A DNA stretch of 64,000 nucleotides, from the NCBI RefSeq assembly GCF_019956555.1, contig NZ_JAHBDQ010000028.1, forward strand, positions 1 through 64,000, read 5' to 3'. The DNA is from Pseudomonas sp. A-RE-19 (GTDB lineage Bacteria; Pseudomonadota; Gammaproteobacteria; Pseudomonadales; Pseudomonadaceae). The notes under the pieces were generated by a model. The model ran no database searches and had not been told where the DNA came from. It worked only from the letters and a program-made list of their open reading frames with translations. This document shows, in pieces, positions 15,503 through 24,919 of the stretch (positions within the stretch are counted from its first letter, which is position 1; every line of letters begins with the position of its first letter). The position numbers were made by a program, and so were the translations under genes.

Positions 15503-17963
15503 GAGCAAACGTCCTCAGCAAATCGGCCGGTTGCGTGCGATACAGCGAGTACAACGGCCACGCCGATGCGAGCAATGTGGCGAGCAACGCCAGGCCCATC
15601 AGCTGCAACAGTTGCAGTGGAAACACCTGTAGTGGCAAGCGCCAGCCAAACGCCTGAACGTTGATCACCGTGTCCAGGCACCACGCCAACGCGATGCCCA
15701 AGGGCAATGCCAGCACCAGCGTCAGCACTGCCAGCAACCAGGTTTGCCCCAGGTTCAGTAGCATCAACTGGCGACGGGTCACGCCCAAAGCCCACAGCGG
15801 CGCGAGTTGTCCGAGGCGGCTCTGGCTCTGGGTCAGCAGGCTGATGAACAGCGCCACGCCCGCGACGCAAAGCGTCAGGCTGTTGAGCGCGGCGGTGGCG
15901 GCGAAGGTGCGTTCGAACACTTGCGTGGACCAGCCCTTGAGCCGGGCCTGATCGACGATGCGGCTGTCGTCCAGGGTGAAGCGGGCTTGCAACGCGGTCA
16001 GGAACCCGGGAATCGATGCCGGGTCGATGCGCAGGTTGAAACGGCTGGGCGTCAACTGTGGCCAGCCGCGCAACAGGTGATTGATATTGACCAGCAAGTG
16101 GCCCTTGGGATTGCCGTAGTCAGCGTAGATCCCGACGATCCGTGGCGACCATGGGCCATTCGGCGTCGGGATCGTCAAGTGATCACCAAGGTGTACCTTC
16201 AACCGCCGGGCCAGTTGTTCGCTGAGCATCAATGCGTCGTCCTTGGCCAATCGCTCCCAAGGGTCCTCGCCCAAGGTTTCCAGCAACGGCCAGTGCTGAC
16301 GATAGGTGGGGTGATCGATGACGCCAAAGACATCCACCGGCCAGCCCTGCAACTGGATCGACACTTGCCAGTTCGGTAGCACCGCCGTGACTTGAGGTTG
16401 TTGTTTGAGCCAGGTGTGCAGCTCTCGAGCCTGGGCGGGATTTTGCGGATTGAGGTACAGCTCGGCGGTCAAACGTTGTTCGAGCCAGTTGCTGAAAGTC
16501 TGGCGGAAACCGGCGGTCATGCTGCCGGCGCCGATGTTCGCCGCCAGCGCCAACAACAGCGCCATCAAGGCCAGGCTCAGGGCCGGCAGTTGCTGGCGGC
16601 AGTCAGCGAGAAACCATTGGCCGAGCACCGAACGACTGCGCCCAAGCACCCAGTCGAGCACGCTATTCAACACCACTGGCAAGGCCAGCGCGGCGCCGAT
16701 CAACAACGCGGCCATCAGCACGAAGCCACTGGTCAGGCTGTCGCCCAGGATCAACGCCAACAAGGCGATCACTGCCGCCATCGCGGCGACCCAAGCCTGG
16801 CGCCGTAGCCAGCGGGTGTGGGCCTGATGCCAGGCTTGCGGATTGGCCAGCGCCAGCAACGGCAATTGCGCCGCTCGCAGCAAACTGTTGGCGCCGGCCA
16901 GCAAGGCGCCGAACAGGCTCAGACCGATACCGCTAAGCCACCACCACGGACTGAGGCTCAACTGCCCCGGCACTTCGGCGCCATACAACCCGCGCAAACT
17001 GGCGGCCACATCCGGCAACAGTATGCCGGCCAGCAGATAGCCGCTGACGACACCGGCAACACCACCGATCAGCGCCAGACCACCCAGCTCGACGGCGAGG
17101 CAAGCAATCAACATACGCGCACTGACCCCACAGGCGCGCAGGGTTCTGAGCAAGCCTCGACGTTGCTCCAGCGCCAGGCCGATCGCCGCGTGAACGATGA
17201 ACAGACCGACCACGAACGACAGAAAACCCAAGGCATCGAGGTTCAGATGGAAGCTCTCGGTCAGGCGCGCGAGATTGTTTTCTTCGCCACTGGTCTTGAG
17301 CTGGAGTTGGCCCTTGAACGCATCCGGCAGGGGCGCGCTGAAATCCTTGGGCAACAGCAGGCGTGACAGTTGATCGGGCAATTGCAGAATCTGCTGGGCG
17401 AAGCCGATGTCCACCAGCAACACGCCAGGCGCCATGTCGGGCTGCGCGCGCAGTGGCGGCAAGGTGCGGCCGCTCTGGGCCAGCGGTGTTTCACCTTCGT
17501 GCAGGCCCAGGGTCTGCAAGGTCGATGGAGAAATCCAGGTGCTGCCCGGCGGGGTGAAAAACTCGACAATCTGCTCGATCGGCAACGACCGCCCGGCCAC
17601 TGCGGAACCGGCCGGCAACGACACCGGTTCAATGCCCATCAACTGCAAGCGCTGGTCTTCATGGCCCTTGAGCGTCACCCGGCCTTGCAACACCGGCGAT
17701 ACCGGCCAGCCTGCGCGACGCAGATCGACAAACACTTGCTGAGAAAACACCCCACCCCCGGGCGCGCTGAGGCTGGCTTGCGGTTCGCCGCCGATCATCT
17801 GACTGGCGCGGGCGTAGCTTTCTCGCGCCTGGCTGTTCAGCGCTTGCACGCCGGTCAGCAGGCTGGTGGCGAGCCAGAGCCCGGTCAGCACACTGAAAAA
17901 TTGCACTGGGTGCTGTCGCCAATGGCTGAGCAGCGCCCGCAGCGTCTCGCGAAAAACCCGCAC
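15492..17963 (-). CDS. FtsX-type ABC transporter permease
   Basis: 823 residues from a GTG at 17963. Longer starts up to 18032 would overlap the ATPase gene, and the GTG sits 1 base after the ATPase stop. The protein begins RVFRETLRALLSHW and has an N-terminal TM, a large periplasmic domain, a central block of TMs (from LGFLSFVVGLFIVHAAIGLAL) and a second periplasmic domain before the C-terminal TMs. This duplicated MacB/FtsX layout corresponds to AttF and AttG fused in one chain. It works with the ATPase encoded upstream and the lipoprotein downstream. Confidence 0.88.
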   Translation of the reverse strand: MRVFRETLRALLSHWRQHPVQFFSVLTGLWLATSLLTGVQALNSQARESYARASQMIGGEPQASLSAPGGGVFSQQVFVDLRRAGWPVSPVLQGRVTLKGHEDQRLQLMGIEPVSLPAGSAVAGRSLPIEQIVEFFTPPGSTWISPSTLQTLGLHEGETPLAQSGRTLPPLRAQPDMAPGVLLVDIGFAQQILQLPDQLSRLLLPKDFSAPLPDAFKGQLQLKTSGEENNLARLTESFHLNLDALGFLSFVVGLFIVHAAIGLALEQRRGLLRTLRACGVSARMLIACLAVELGGLALIGGVAGVVSGYLLAGILLPDVAASLRGLYGAEVPGQLSLSPWWWLSGIGLSLFGALLAGANSLLRAAQLPLLALANPQAWHQAHTRWLRRQAWVAAMAAVIALLALILGDSLTSGFVLMAALLIGAALALPVVLNSVLDWVLGRSRSVLGQWFLADCRQQLPALSLALMALLLALAANIGAGSMTAGFRQTFSNWLEQRLTAELYLNPQNPAQARELHTWLKQQPQVTAVLPNWQVSIQLQGWPVDVFGVIDHPTYRQHWPLLETLGEDPWERLAKDDALMLSEQLARRLKVHLGDHLTIPTPNGPWSPRIVGIYADYGNPKGHLLVNINHLLRGWPQLTPSRFNLRIDPASIPGFLTALQARFTLDDSRIVDQARLKGWSTQVFERTFAATAALNSLTLCVAGVALFISLLTQSQSRLGQLAPLWALGVTRRQLMLLNLGQTWLLAVLTLVLALPLGIALAWCLDTVINVQAFGWRLPLQVFPLQLLQLMGLALLATLLASAWPLYSLYRTQPADLLRTFAHED

Positions 17964-17964
17964 C

Positions 17965-18633
17965 TCAGCGCTCGTCCGCGCCAGCCAGGCGGCCACTGTG
18001 CAGCACCACTTTGTCCGCCAGGCGCGCGGCAACCCGTAGGCTGTGGGTGACCATCAACAACGTCGTCGGAGTGTCGTCGAGCAGTTCCAGCAACAACTTC
18101 AACACCTCATCGCTGGTGGCTTCATCGAGGCTGCCGGTGGGCTCGTCGGCCAGCAGCAGTTTGGGTTGCGATGCCAGGGCCCGCCCCAGGGCAACCCGTT
18201 GCTGTTGCCCGCCGGACAACTGTTCCGGATAGCGCCGCAGTAAATCTCCCAACCCCAGACGTTGCACCAGATGCGCCTGCCAACGTGGATCGTGGCGCCC
18301 GGCCAGACGCGCCTGAAACGCCAGATTGTCCTCGACCCGCAAACTGCCGATCAGGTTGAACTGCTGGAACACCAGACCGATCTCGGTGCGGCGCCAGTTC
18401 GCCAATTGGCTTTCGTTCATCTGCTCCAGCCGATGCTCGCCGCTGCGGATGCTGCCGCGATCGACTTTGTCCAGCCCGGCAATCAGGTGCAGCAAGGTGC
18501 TCTTGCCACTGCCCGATTCGCCCATCAGCGCCAGGCTGCTGCCGGGTTTCAACGAGAGGTCGACACCTTGCAATACCGGCAGTGGACCTTGGGGGGTGGC
18601 GTAGCTTTTGAAGACGCCCTGAACCGAAAGCAT
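17965..18633 (-). CDS. ABC transporter ATPase (LolD/MacB type)
   Basis: 222 residues. Walker A GESGSGKST, Q loop LVFQQFNLIGSL, signature LSGGQQQRVALGRAL, Walker B LLLADEPTGSLDE and switch His in MVTHSLRVA are all present. Length and the GSLDE motif fit the LolD/MacB group that partners FtsX-type permeases. First gene of the three-gene operon 18633 to 14429. The ribosome binding site is weak. Confidence 0.92.
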   Translation of the reverse strand: MLSVQGVFKSYATPQGPLPVLQGVDLSLKPGSSLALMGESGSGKSTLLHLIAGLDKVDRGSIRSGEHRLEQMNESQLANWRRTEIGLVFQQFNLIGSLRVEDNLAFQARLAGRHDPRWQAHLVQRLGLGDLLRRYPEQLSGGQQQRVALGRALASQPKLLLADEPTGSLDEATSDEVLKLLLELLDDTPTTLLMVTHSLRVAARLADKVVLHSGRLAGADER

Positions 18634-18699
18634 GAGGGGAGGCTCGTTGAAGACAGTGGGCCTAGGATAGCGGACGGCAGCGACACCGCGTTATCGTTT

Positions 18700-18791
18700 A
18701 TCGCGAGCAGGCTCGCTCCCACATTGAATTTTTGGTGTACACAAAATCTGCGTTCACACCTATCAAATGTGGGAGCGAGCCTGCTCGCGAT
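18700..18791. repeat. REPIN (paired inverted REP)
   Basis: ATCGCGAGCAGGCTCGCTCC at 18700 and its inverse ending at 18791, separated by about 40 unique bases. Lies between the ABC operon and the sulfatase-fold gene. Confidence 0.85.
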
Positions 18792-18816
18792 GAGGCCGGG
18801 TCAGTCCATCAAAATC

Positions 18817-20514
18817 TCACTGCCCCACCACCATACTCGGCACCGCCCGCCCCGGCGTCACAATGCTGTTCAGATCAATGTACTTCCACGCTGGCTCCGC
18901 ACCGAGCCGTGCGTTGAAGCGATAGTTGAACGTGAAATCGTCCACCGTCGGCACGCTCAAGGGTTTGCCATACACCGCCTCGATCCCCGCCAGGTCATAA
19001 CCCATCACCTGCAGCAATGTCGGGAAGATGTTGTAGTGACTGGAGCGATCCTTGTTGGCCGGCAACTGCGCCTGCCAATCCAGGGCCTTCAAATCGCTGC
19101 CCGAAATCACCACCAGGGGCACCACCCCCTCCTCCTCCACCGGATTACCGCCGCAGTGAGTATTGAGCCCCGGGTTACCGCGCTCATGCAGATCCTGGCC
19201 ATGATCCGAGGTGTAGATCAGCAGCGCATTGCGCAAATCCGCCTGGGCGAAAACCCGTGCGAAGAACTCGCCGACATTCCACAACACGGTATTTTTGTAG
19301 GCATTGCGGTACAGCAACCAATCATCCGGCTGACCGTTGAACCCATCGCGTTTGCCCGTGTCCGCCACCTCGACAAATTGCCCTCGGGGCAATGTCGGAC
19401 GATAGGCCATAAATGCATCCGGGTATTTGTCGTGCACCGGAAAATGCGCGCCGACCTTGTTGATCACGACCAGCTCTGGCTTGCCGTCATTAAGCAGATC
19501 GATCAGCTTGGCGGCCGCTGCCATGTCGCGGTCGCGCACGCTGGTCTGGTCGAATTGCACGAACTCGTCGATGTCCTTTTTCTCGGCTGCGTTCATCAGG
19601 TTCTGCAAGTTACCGCCGGTGCGCTGGGCATCGATGTAAACCGTGCGCAACCCCGCTTTTTTTGCGTACTGCCAGATCGACGGCAGCGTGCTGTTGATCC
19701 GCATGTAGTCGCCACGGGTGCCGCCATAGCGCAGGGTGACATTGGTGTCGGCGCTGCAATTGGCGATCGACGCCGCGTAGCCGTAATTGAAAATATCCAC
19801 GCCCGGGTGCGGTTCCTTGAGGTTGCTGTGCACACCGAATGGCGTGTTGATGTCCAGATAATTGCCGGAAATGCTCTCGTCGATGATCAGCACAATGTCG
19901 TGCCCCACCGGTTGATCGATGCGCGTCAGGCTCACCGGTTCGCGCGGGCCGACGGTGTTGTGCAGCGCTTCGTAGGTGAACAGATTCAAGTAAGTCAACG
20001 GCGTGTACATGATCGGCAAGCCACGGGCCCCCTCACCGGCCCGCACGAACAACACCATGCTGAGCAGCAACACCCCGAACACCGGCGCCGCCACCAACAG
20101 CGCACCCGGTAATGGCGCCCGGCGACGCGGCTTGAGCCCGATACCGAACAACAGCAACGCACCACTGACCATCGCGCTGATGATCGCATCGCGGTACTGG
20201 TACGCCGCTTCCTGAATGAACCCACCGGAATACACCAGTGACACAAAATTGCTATAAGTCAGGTAACCGGCAGTCACATGCGTATAGACGTCAAAGAAAA
20301 CCGCCGAGCCAAACATCACCAACGCAAACAGATGACGGATCAGCGTCTGACGAATGTAGGCGGTCATGAACAGTGCCAGCGTCAGCACCACAAACATCCC
20401 GCCATACAGCAGCATCGGCAACCCGACGCCCAGTGCGTTGAGTCGATCGAGGTAAGCGTCGTAATTTTTGAGTAAATACAGAACCAGCAACAGTTCCTTG
20501 AGGTATCGGATCAT
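18817..20514 (-). CDS. Inner-membrane sulfatase-fold protein (phosphoethanolamine transferase-like)
   Basis: 565 residues from ATG at 20514; a GTG at 20565 would add 17 residues that look unrelated. Five TM segments fill the first ~190 residues. The C-terminal two thirds are a periplasmic alkaline-phosphatase/sulfatase domain: VLIIDESISGNYL near the metal site, NCSADTN with the expected Thr/Ser nucleophile region, HFPVHDKYP and YTSDHGQDLHERG. The layout is that of EptA-like transferases, which add phosphoethanolamine or glycerol phosphate to envelope glycans. The actual donor and acceptor cannot be read from sequence. Transcribed away from the EPS operon. Confidence 0.82.
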   Translation of the reverse strand: MIRYLKELLLVLYLLKNYDAYLDRLNALGVGLPMLLYGGMFVVLTLALFMTAYIRQTLIRHLFALVMFGSAVFFDVYTHVTAGYLTYSNFVSLVYSGGFIQEAAYQYRDAIISAMVSGALLLFGIGLKPRRRAPLPGALLVAAPVFGVLLLSMVLFVRAGEGARGLPIMYTPLTYLNLFTYEALHNTVGPREPVSLTRIDQPVGHDIVLIIDESISGNYLDINTPFGVHSNLKEPHPGVDIFNYGYAASIANCSADTNVTLRYGGTRGDYMRINSTLPSIWQYAKKAGLRTVYIDAQRTGGNLQNLMNAAEKKDIDEFVQFDQTSVRDRDMAAAAKLIDLLNDGKPELVVINKVGAHFPVHDKYPDAFMAYRPTLPRGQFVEVADTGKRDGFNGQPDDWLLYRNAYKNTVLWNVGEFFARVFAQADLRNALLIYTSDHGQDLHERGNPGLNTHCGGNPVEEEGVVPLVVISGSDLKALDWQAQLPANKDRSSHYNIFPTLLQVMGYDLAGIEAVYGKPLSVPTVDDFTFNYRFNARLGAEPAWKYIDLNSIVTPGRAVPSMVVGQ

Positions 20515-20903
20515 GGTGGTTGCAGTCACTCCGTGAACGCGGCTGACCCATCGATTGCCAGCCACTTTCTGACACTAGCATCGAGCCACCGAAGCGCAAG
20601 AAATGCCGGTTTTTTCCCTAAAGCGTCAAAAAAAAGTTGCCTCAAATCTGACACGCTGAACCGGCTGTAACCCTTGTGTTTCAAGCCTTACGACCGTTTA
20701 TCGATTACTTGAAATCCTCACCAACCCCTCAAAACCGCGGCAAATCCAGCAGCGGCAAGCACTTGATGGCAAATAGCCCGTGAAATCAGGGTTTTTGGGG
20801 CCAGTTACCCGTCATTTTGCTGACACGCTTTCCCACGGCTGGGCTATACCCCTTTTGACAGTCTCATTTCAGTTACATCCACCGTTTTACGAGGCACGCC
20901 AAT
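20515..20903. other. Divergent intergenic region upstream of the EPS operon
   Basis: About 390 bases between the sulfatase-fold gene and the EPS operon. It must carry promoters for both directions. No convincing sigma-70, sigma-54 or AlgU-type promoter was found by eye. A weak CTGACA/TATACC pair with 19-base spacing at 20820-20850 is the best candidate for the EPS side. Confidence 0.4.
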
Positions 20904-22256
20904 GTGGACGTGAGCGTATTTGGTACGGGCTATGTCGGTCTGATTCAAGCTGCAGCATTGGCCGATGTCGGACATCGTGTGCTGTGCATCGATATCGACC
21001 CCAACAAGATCAGGCAGCTGCAGCAAGGCGTGCCTACGATCAGCGAACCGGGACTGTCCAGCACACTGGAAGACAACATCAAGGCCGGTCGCCTGCTCTT
21101 CTCCACTCAGGCCAGTGACGCGGTCGAGCACGCCGAGCTGATTTTCATCGCGGTGGGTACTCCCGCCGATGAAGACGGATCCGCCGACCTCAGTCACGTG
21201 CTCGATGTAGCCCGGCAGATCGCCAGTTTCATGGAGGCCGATCGCACCCTGATCATCAAGTCCACCGTGACGGTGGGCACCGCGGACCAGGTGGCGAGCG
21301 CCGCCAACAAAGAACTGCAAAGCCGCGGCAAAGGTGCGTTGAATGTGCGGGTGGTGTCCAACCCCGAATTTCTCAAGGAAGGCAGCGCCCTGGCCGATTG
21401 CATGCGCCCGGACCGGATCATCGTCGGCACCAATGACGAAGAAGCGCGCAACCAGTTGAGCGAACTCTATGCACCGTTCTGCCGCAACCGCGAAAAGATC
21501 ATGTTCATGGACAACCGCAGCGCCGAGCTGACCAAGTACGCCGCTAACGCAATGCTCGCCACCCGCATCAGTTTCATGAACGAACTGGCCAACCTCACCG
21601 AACTGCTGGGGGCCGATATCGAAGCGGTACGCAAAGGCATCGGCTCGGACCCGCGCATCGGTTACCACTTCATCTACCCCGGCTGCGGCTTCGGCGGCTC
21701 GTGCTTCCCCAAGGACCTGCGCGCCCTGTTGCACACCGCCGAACACAACGGCATGCCATTGCGTCTGCTGCGTAGCGTCACCGACGTCAACGACACGCAA
21801 CGGCACATCCTGTTCAGCAAACTGCAGGCGCAATTCCCCCAAGGCCTGGCCGGCAAATCCATCGCGATCTGGGGCCTGGCCTTCAAACCCAATACCGATG
21901 ACATGCGCGAAGCCCCCAGCCGTTATCTGATGGAGGCGCTGTGGGCCGAAGGCGCCCGCGTGCAGGCTTACGATCCGGAAGCCATGTCCGAATGCCGGCG
22001 CATTTACGGCTACCGCGATGACTTGCACCTGTGCGCCACCCGCGACGACACCCTGGAAGATGCCGACGCGCTGGTGATCTGCACCGAGTGGAAAAACTTC
22101 CGTGTGGTCGACTTCGACCTGCTGGCCAGCAAACTGCGCGCGCGCGTCATCGTCGACGGGCGCAACCTCTACAACCCGGAGCATGCGGCGGCGGCCGGGT
22201 TGTATTACAGCGGCATCGGGATTCGGCACATCGCGCCCGAGCCCCCACGACCATGA
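20904..22256 (+). CDS. UDP-glucose/GDP-mannose dehydrogenase family protein
   Basis: 450 residues, GTG start with GAGG upstream. N-terminal Rossmann motif VFGTGYVGL, KSTVTVGT, NPEFLKEGSA and the catalytic Cys267 in GCGFGGSCFPKD identify the family. It oxidises a nucleotide sugar at C6 using two NAD+ to give a uronic acid; UDP-glucose to UDP-glucuronate is the likeliest. First gene of the exopolysaccharide operon, so the polymer probably contains an acidic sugar. The stop codon overlaps the next ATG. Confidence 0.93.
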   Translation: MDVSVFGTGYVGLIQAAALADVGHRVLCIDIDPNKIRQLQQGVPTISEPGLSSTLEDNIKAGRLLFSTQASDAVEHAELIFIAVGTPADEDGSADLSHVLDVARQIASFMEADRTLIIKSTVTVGTADQVASAANKELQSRGKGALNVRVVSNPEFLKEGSALADCMRPDRIIVGTNDEEARNQLSELYAPFCRNREKIMFMDNRSAELTKYAANAMLATRISFMNELANLTELLGADIEAVRKGIGSDPRIGYHFIYPGCGFGGSCFPKDLRALLHTAEHNGMPLRLLRSVTDVNDTQRHILFSKLQAQFPQGLAGKSIAIWGLAFKPNTDDMREAPSRYLMEALWAEGARVQAYDPEAMSECRRIYGYRDDLHLCATRDDTLEDADALVICTEWKNFRVVDFDLLASKLRARVIVDGRNLYNPEHAAAAGLYYSGIGIRHIAPEPPRP

Positions 22257-22465
22257 CAACCCTAGTCGAGTTGCTGCCCCTGCAACCGGGCGCCGTGCTC
22301 AACACCTGCGCCGATGCCAGCGATCTGGCGCAGGCCACCGGTTTCCAGCCAGGGATCGCGCTGGATGAAGGACTCGGACGATTCATCGCCTGGTTCCGTG
22401 ACTACTACCCACTGCGCATTGCCCACTCGTCACTCGCGTCCGGGCTTCAGCGGAGGACACTATGA
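22253..22465 (+). CDS. 70-residue protein matching the C-terminal tail of a sugar-nucleotide epimerase
   Basis: ATG at 22253 overlaps the dehydrogenase stop (ATGA), and its own stop overlaps the next ATG (ATGA at 22462-22465). The peptide, with DASDLAQATGFQPGIAL and GLGRFIAWFRDYY, follows the end of NAD-dependent UDP-glucuronate 4-epimerases (SDLxxATGFxP...GxxxFxxWYxxYY). The Rossmann domain and the catalytic Tyr-x-x-x-Lys are absent, so it cannot be an epimerase alone. The clean overlaps suggest it is still translated. Confidence 0.7.
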   Translation: MTTLVELLPLQPGAVLNTCADASDLAQATGFQPGIALDEGLGRFIAWFRDYYPLRIAHSSLASGLQRRTL

Positions 22466-23208
22466 CTGGACAAGAAAAAGGCATGTTGCTCAATCACATG
22501 CAGCGTGACAAACGCCTGGACCCCGATCACCGAATGCGCCTGGACAAGGCGATCCACAGGCAGGGTCGCGGCTGGGTGACCGGCCGCAATGGCGGTCGGC
22601 CCTGGACGCTTTCGCGAACCAATCGGGTGGTCGCCTGCGTCGGTGCGCTGCTGATTCTGCTGCTGATTTCTCCTGTGCTGCTGGGTCTGGCGCTGGTGAT
22701 CAAATTCAGCAGCCCGGGGCCGGTGATGTTCGTGCAGAAACGCACCGGTTACCGCGGCCGCATGTTCGGCATGTACAAGTTTCGCACCATGGTGGCCAAC
22801 GCCGAGGAGCTCAAGGAGTCGCTGCGGCACCTGAACAAACACGGTGCCGACGCCATCGATTTCAAGATCGACGACGACCCGCGGATTACCCCCATCGGCG
22901 GTTTCCTGCGGCGCAGCAGCCTCGATGAGTTACCGAACCTGATCAATGTAATAAGCGGCGACATGCGTTTGGTAGGTCCGCGACCGACCTCGTTCAACGC
23001 ATACCGCTACAAAGACAGCCACCTTGCACGCCTGAGCATCTACCCCGGCATGACCGGCCTGTGGCAGATCTCCGGGCGCAGCGATATCGACTTCGACCAG
23101 CGCGTTGAGTTGGACCTCAGCTACATCGCCGAGCAGAGCCTCTTGCTTGATCTGAAGATCCTGTTGAAAACCCCCTTCAAAGTGTTCAGCGGCCACGGAG
23201 CGAGTTAA
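22462..23208 (+). CDS. Priming undecaprenyl-phosphate sugar transferase
   Basis: 248 residues; GGAGG just upstream of the ATG. One N-terminal TM (VVACVGALLILLLISPVLL), then the bacterial sugar transferase domain (PF02397): KFRTMV, RITPIGGFLRRSSLDELPNL, DMRLVGPRP and YPGMTGLWQISGRS. It would transfer a sugar-1-phosphate to undecaprenyl phosphate to start the repeat unit. It lacks the four extra N-terminal TMs of WbaP/WcaJ. The stop is directly followed by the next ATG. Confidence 0.93.
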   Translation: MTGQEKGMLLNHMQRDKRLDPDHRMRLDKAIHRQGRGWVTGRNGGRPWTLSRTNRVVACVGALLILLLISPVLLGLALVIKFSSPGPVMFVQKRTGYRGRMFGMYKFRTMVANAEELKESLRHLNKHGADAIDFKIDDDPRITPIGGFLRRSSLDELPNLINVISGDMRLVGPRPTSFNAYRYKDSHLARLSIYPGMTGLWQISGRSDIDFDQRVELDLSYIAEQSLLLDLKILLKTPFKVFSGHGAS

Positions 23209-23856
23209 ATGGACGGTTCATCCACGAAAAGCCTGACCATCGCCAGCCCGAGCGAGTCCAACCTGACTTCGACCGTGCTCGACCTGGATCTGCGGATCCT
23301 CTTTCTGACCGCCGCCAACGCAGGCGCCGGCACCACGACCAGCGCCCTGGCGCTGGCCAGCCAACTGGCGTCAATGAGCAGCGGCCAAGTGCTGCTGGTG
23401 GACGCCAGCCAGTCAGCGAACAACCTCACGCAACAGCTGGGGCTGACTAAAGAGCGTGGCTTTCGAGACCTGTTGTTCAACGCCGACAACCCGCCATTGC
23501 TGCAGGATTGTCTGGTGAATGTCTCGAGTCTGCCGTTCCACATCCTGCCGAACGGGCGACACATCCGCGGCGCCGAACACCTGACGGCCGAACAGCTGAG
23601 CCCGTTGCTCAAGCAACTGAGCAGTCGTTATCGCTTCGTGGTCATCGACGGCGACGCGGTGTATTCGGCCGCCGACACCCTGGTTATCAGCACCTTGGTG
23701 GACGGCGTGATCATGGTGGTACCCGCTGAAGACACACGTTGGGAAGTGGCCCAGGCCGCGGTTCAGCGCCTGACCCAGGCCGGCGCCAAACTGGTGGGCA
23801 GCGTGTTCAACCGGCGCAAGTACTACATGCCCAAATGGCTCTACAAAAACCTGTAA
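23209..23856 (+). CDS. Atypical CpsD/CapB-like ATPase of the EPS operon
   Basis: 215 residues of the P-loop BY-kinase/ParA-like group: Walker A region FLTAANAGAGTTTSALAL, Walker A' LLVDAS, Walker B FVVIDGDA. The invariant Walker A Lys (GxGKT/S) is Thr here, as in the pseudo-ATPase branch of CpaE/TadZ proteins. The C-terminus has only a few Tyr residues (KYYMPKWLYKNL), not a typical Tyr cluster. It sits before the Wza- and Wzz-like genes, where the BY-kinase that controls chain length is expected. Kinase activity is doubtful. Confidence 0.78.
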   Translation: MDGSSTKSLTIASPSESNLTSTVLDLDLRILFLTAANAGAGTTTSALALASQLASMSSGQVLLVDASQSANNLTQQLGLTKERGFRDLLFNADNPPLLQDCLVNVSSLPFHILPNGRHIRGAEHLTAEQLSPLLKQLSSRYRFVVIDGDAVYSAADTLVISTLVDGVIMVVPAEDTRWEVAQAAVQRLTQAGAKLVGSVFNRRKYYMPKWLYKNL

Positions 23857-23879
23857 GCGACTACACAAAGGATGACGTC

Positions 23880-24902
23880 ATGAACGCCAAAATGCTTGTC
23901 CTGCTGTTGCTGCCGCTTGCAGGTTGCTCCAGCACCAGTGAAACCCAGAACATGCCGGTGCAGATCCTCACGGCCGAGCCGGCCAACGCCCAGGCCACCG
24001 ACATGCCCAAGGTCGAACAGACCTTGCGGCCCAAGGATGTGCTGGACGTGATCTTCCACGTCAGCACCAGTGGCTCGGACGCTTACCGCATTCAGTCCGG
24101 TGACCAGGTCGCCCTGAACTTCACCGCGGCCAGCCAGCTCAACGGCACTCAGTTGGTGCTGCCCGATGGCACCATCGAACTGCCCGGGGCCAACACCTCG
24201 GTGAAAATCGCCGGGCTGACGTCTGTCGAAGCGCGGCAGGAGATCCAGCGCGCCTATGAGCGCAAAGCCCTGTTCCAGCCCAATCGCAATCAGGTGACTG
24301 TGCTGGTGACCAGCCCGCTGAGCAACGAACAGAACCTCAAGAGCGCGCTGAACCACCCCGCTACCGGCATGAGCCGGGAGATCACCGTGGGCAACGACGG
24401 CTATGCCAGTTTCCCGGAAGTCGGCTCCGTGCCGCTGCAAGGCATGACGGTCAGCCAACTGGAAACGTTCCTCAATCAACGCTACGCGCAATTGCCAGGG
24501 CGGATGACGGTCGACGTCATGCTCAAATCCACGTCGGGCAACGAAATCTATGTGCTGGGTGAAGTCGGGCAACCGGGCTCCTACCCGATTCGCCGGCCCG
24601 TCTCGGTGCTTGAAGCGCTGACCCTGGCCCGTGGCACTAACGTCAAGGCGCGGCTCGATTCGGTGGTGATCATGCGCCGCACCGGCAATCAGGTGCAGGC
24701 GGTGCACTACGACGTAGAAAAAGCCTTGTCCGGTGACGCGTCGCAGATTGCTTACCTGCAACCGGACGACATGCTCTACGTGCCCAAGACCAAACTGGCC
24801 AGCGCCGGTGAGCTCGCGCGGCAACTGGCGGACGTGGTGTTGTTCCAGGGCGTGGGCTTCAGCTTCGCCTACCGTGTCGACAACAAAGGCAGCAACAACT
24901 AA
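23880..24902 (+). CDS. Polysaccharide export lipoprotein (Wza-like)
   Basis: 340 residues, ATG at 23880 with AAAGGA at 7 bases. Signal with lipobox LLLLPLAGC. A Poly_export domain (YRIQSGDQVALNFTAASQL, LPDGTIELPG) is followed by SLBB-type repeats (VLGEVGQPGSYPIRRPVSVL). This is the outer-membrane channel component for Wzy-dependent export. It works with the Wzz-like protein encoded next. Confidence 0.92.
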   Translation: MNAKMLVLLLLPLAGCSSTSETQNMPVQILTAEPANAQATDMPKVEQTLRPKDVLDVIFHVSTSGSDAYRIQSGDQVALNFTAASQLNGTQLVLPDGTIELPGANTSVKIAGLTSVEARQEIQRAYERKALFQPNRNQVTVLVTSPLSNEQNLKSALNHPATGMSREITVGNDGYASFPEVGSVPLQGMTVSQLETFLNQRYAQLPGRMTVDVMLKSTSGNEIYVLGEVGQPGSYPIRRPVSVLEALTLARGTNVKARLDSVVIMRRTGNQVQAVHYDVEKALSGDASQIAYLQPDDMLYVPKTKLASAGELARQLADVVLFQGVGFSFAYRVDNKGSNN

Positions 24903-24919
24903 CTCTCAGGTGACCGACC

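Noticed and set aside
18262..20112. A 616-codon open frame opposite the sulfatase-fold gene
   Set aside because: Antisense shadow of a gene with clear family motifs; crosses an ABC gene and a REPIN.
20820..20850. CTGACA...TATACC promoter-like pair upstream of the EPS operon
   Set aside because: The spacing is 19 bases and the match is weak; not good enough to call a promoter.
20844..22259. A 471-codon open frame opposite the UDP-sugar dehydrogenase
   Set aside because: Complement of a conserved coding sequence; no family resemblance of its own.
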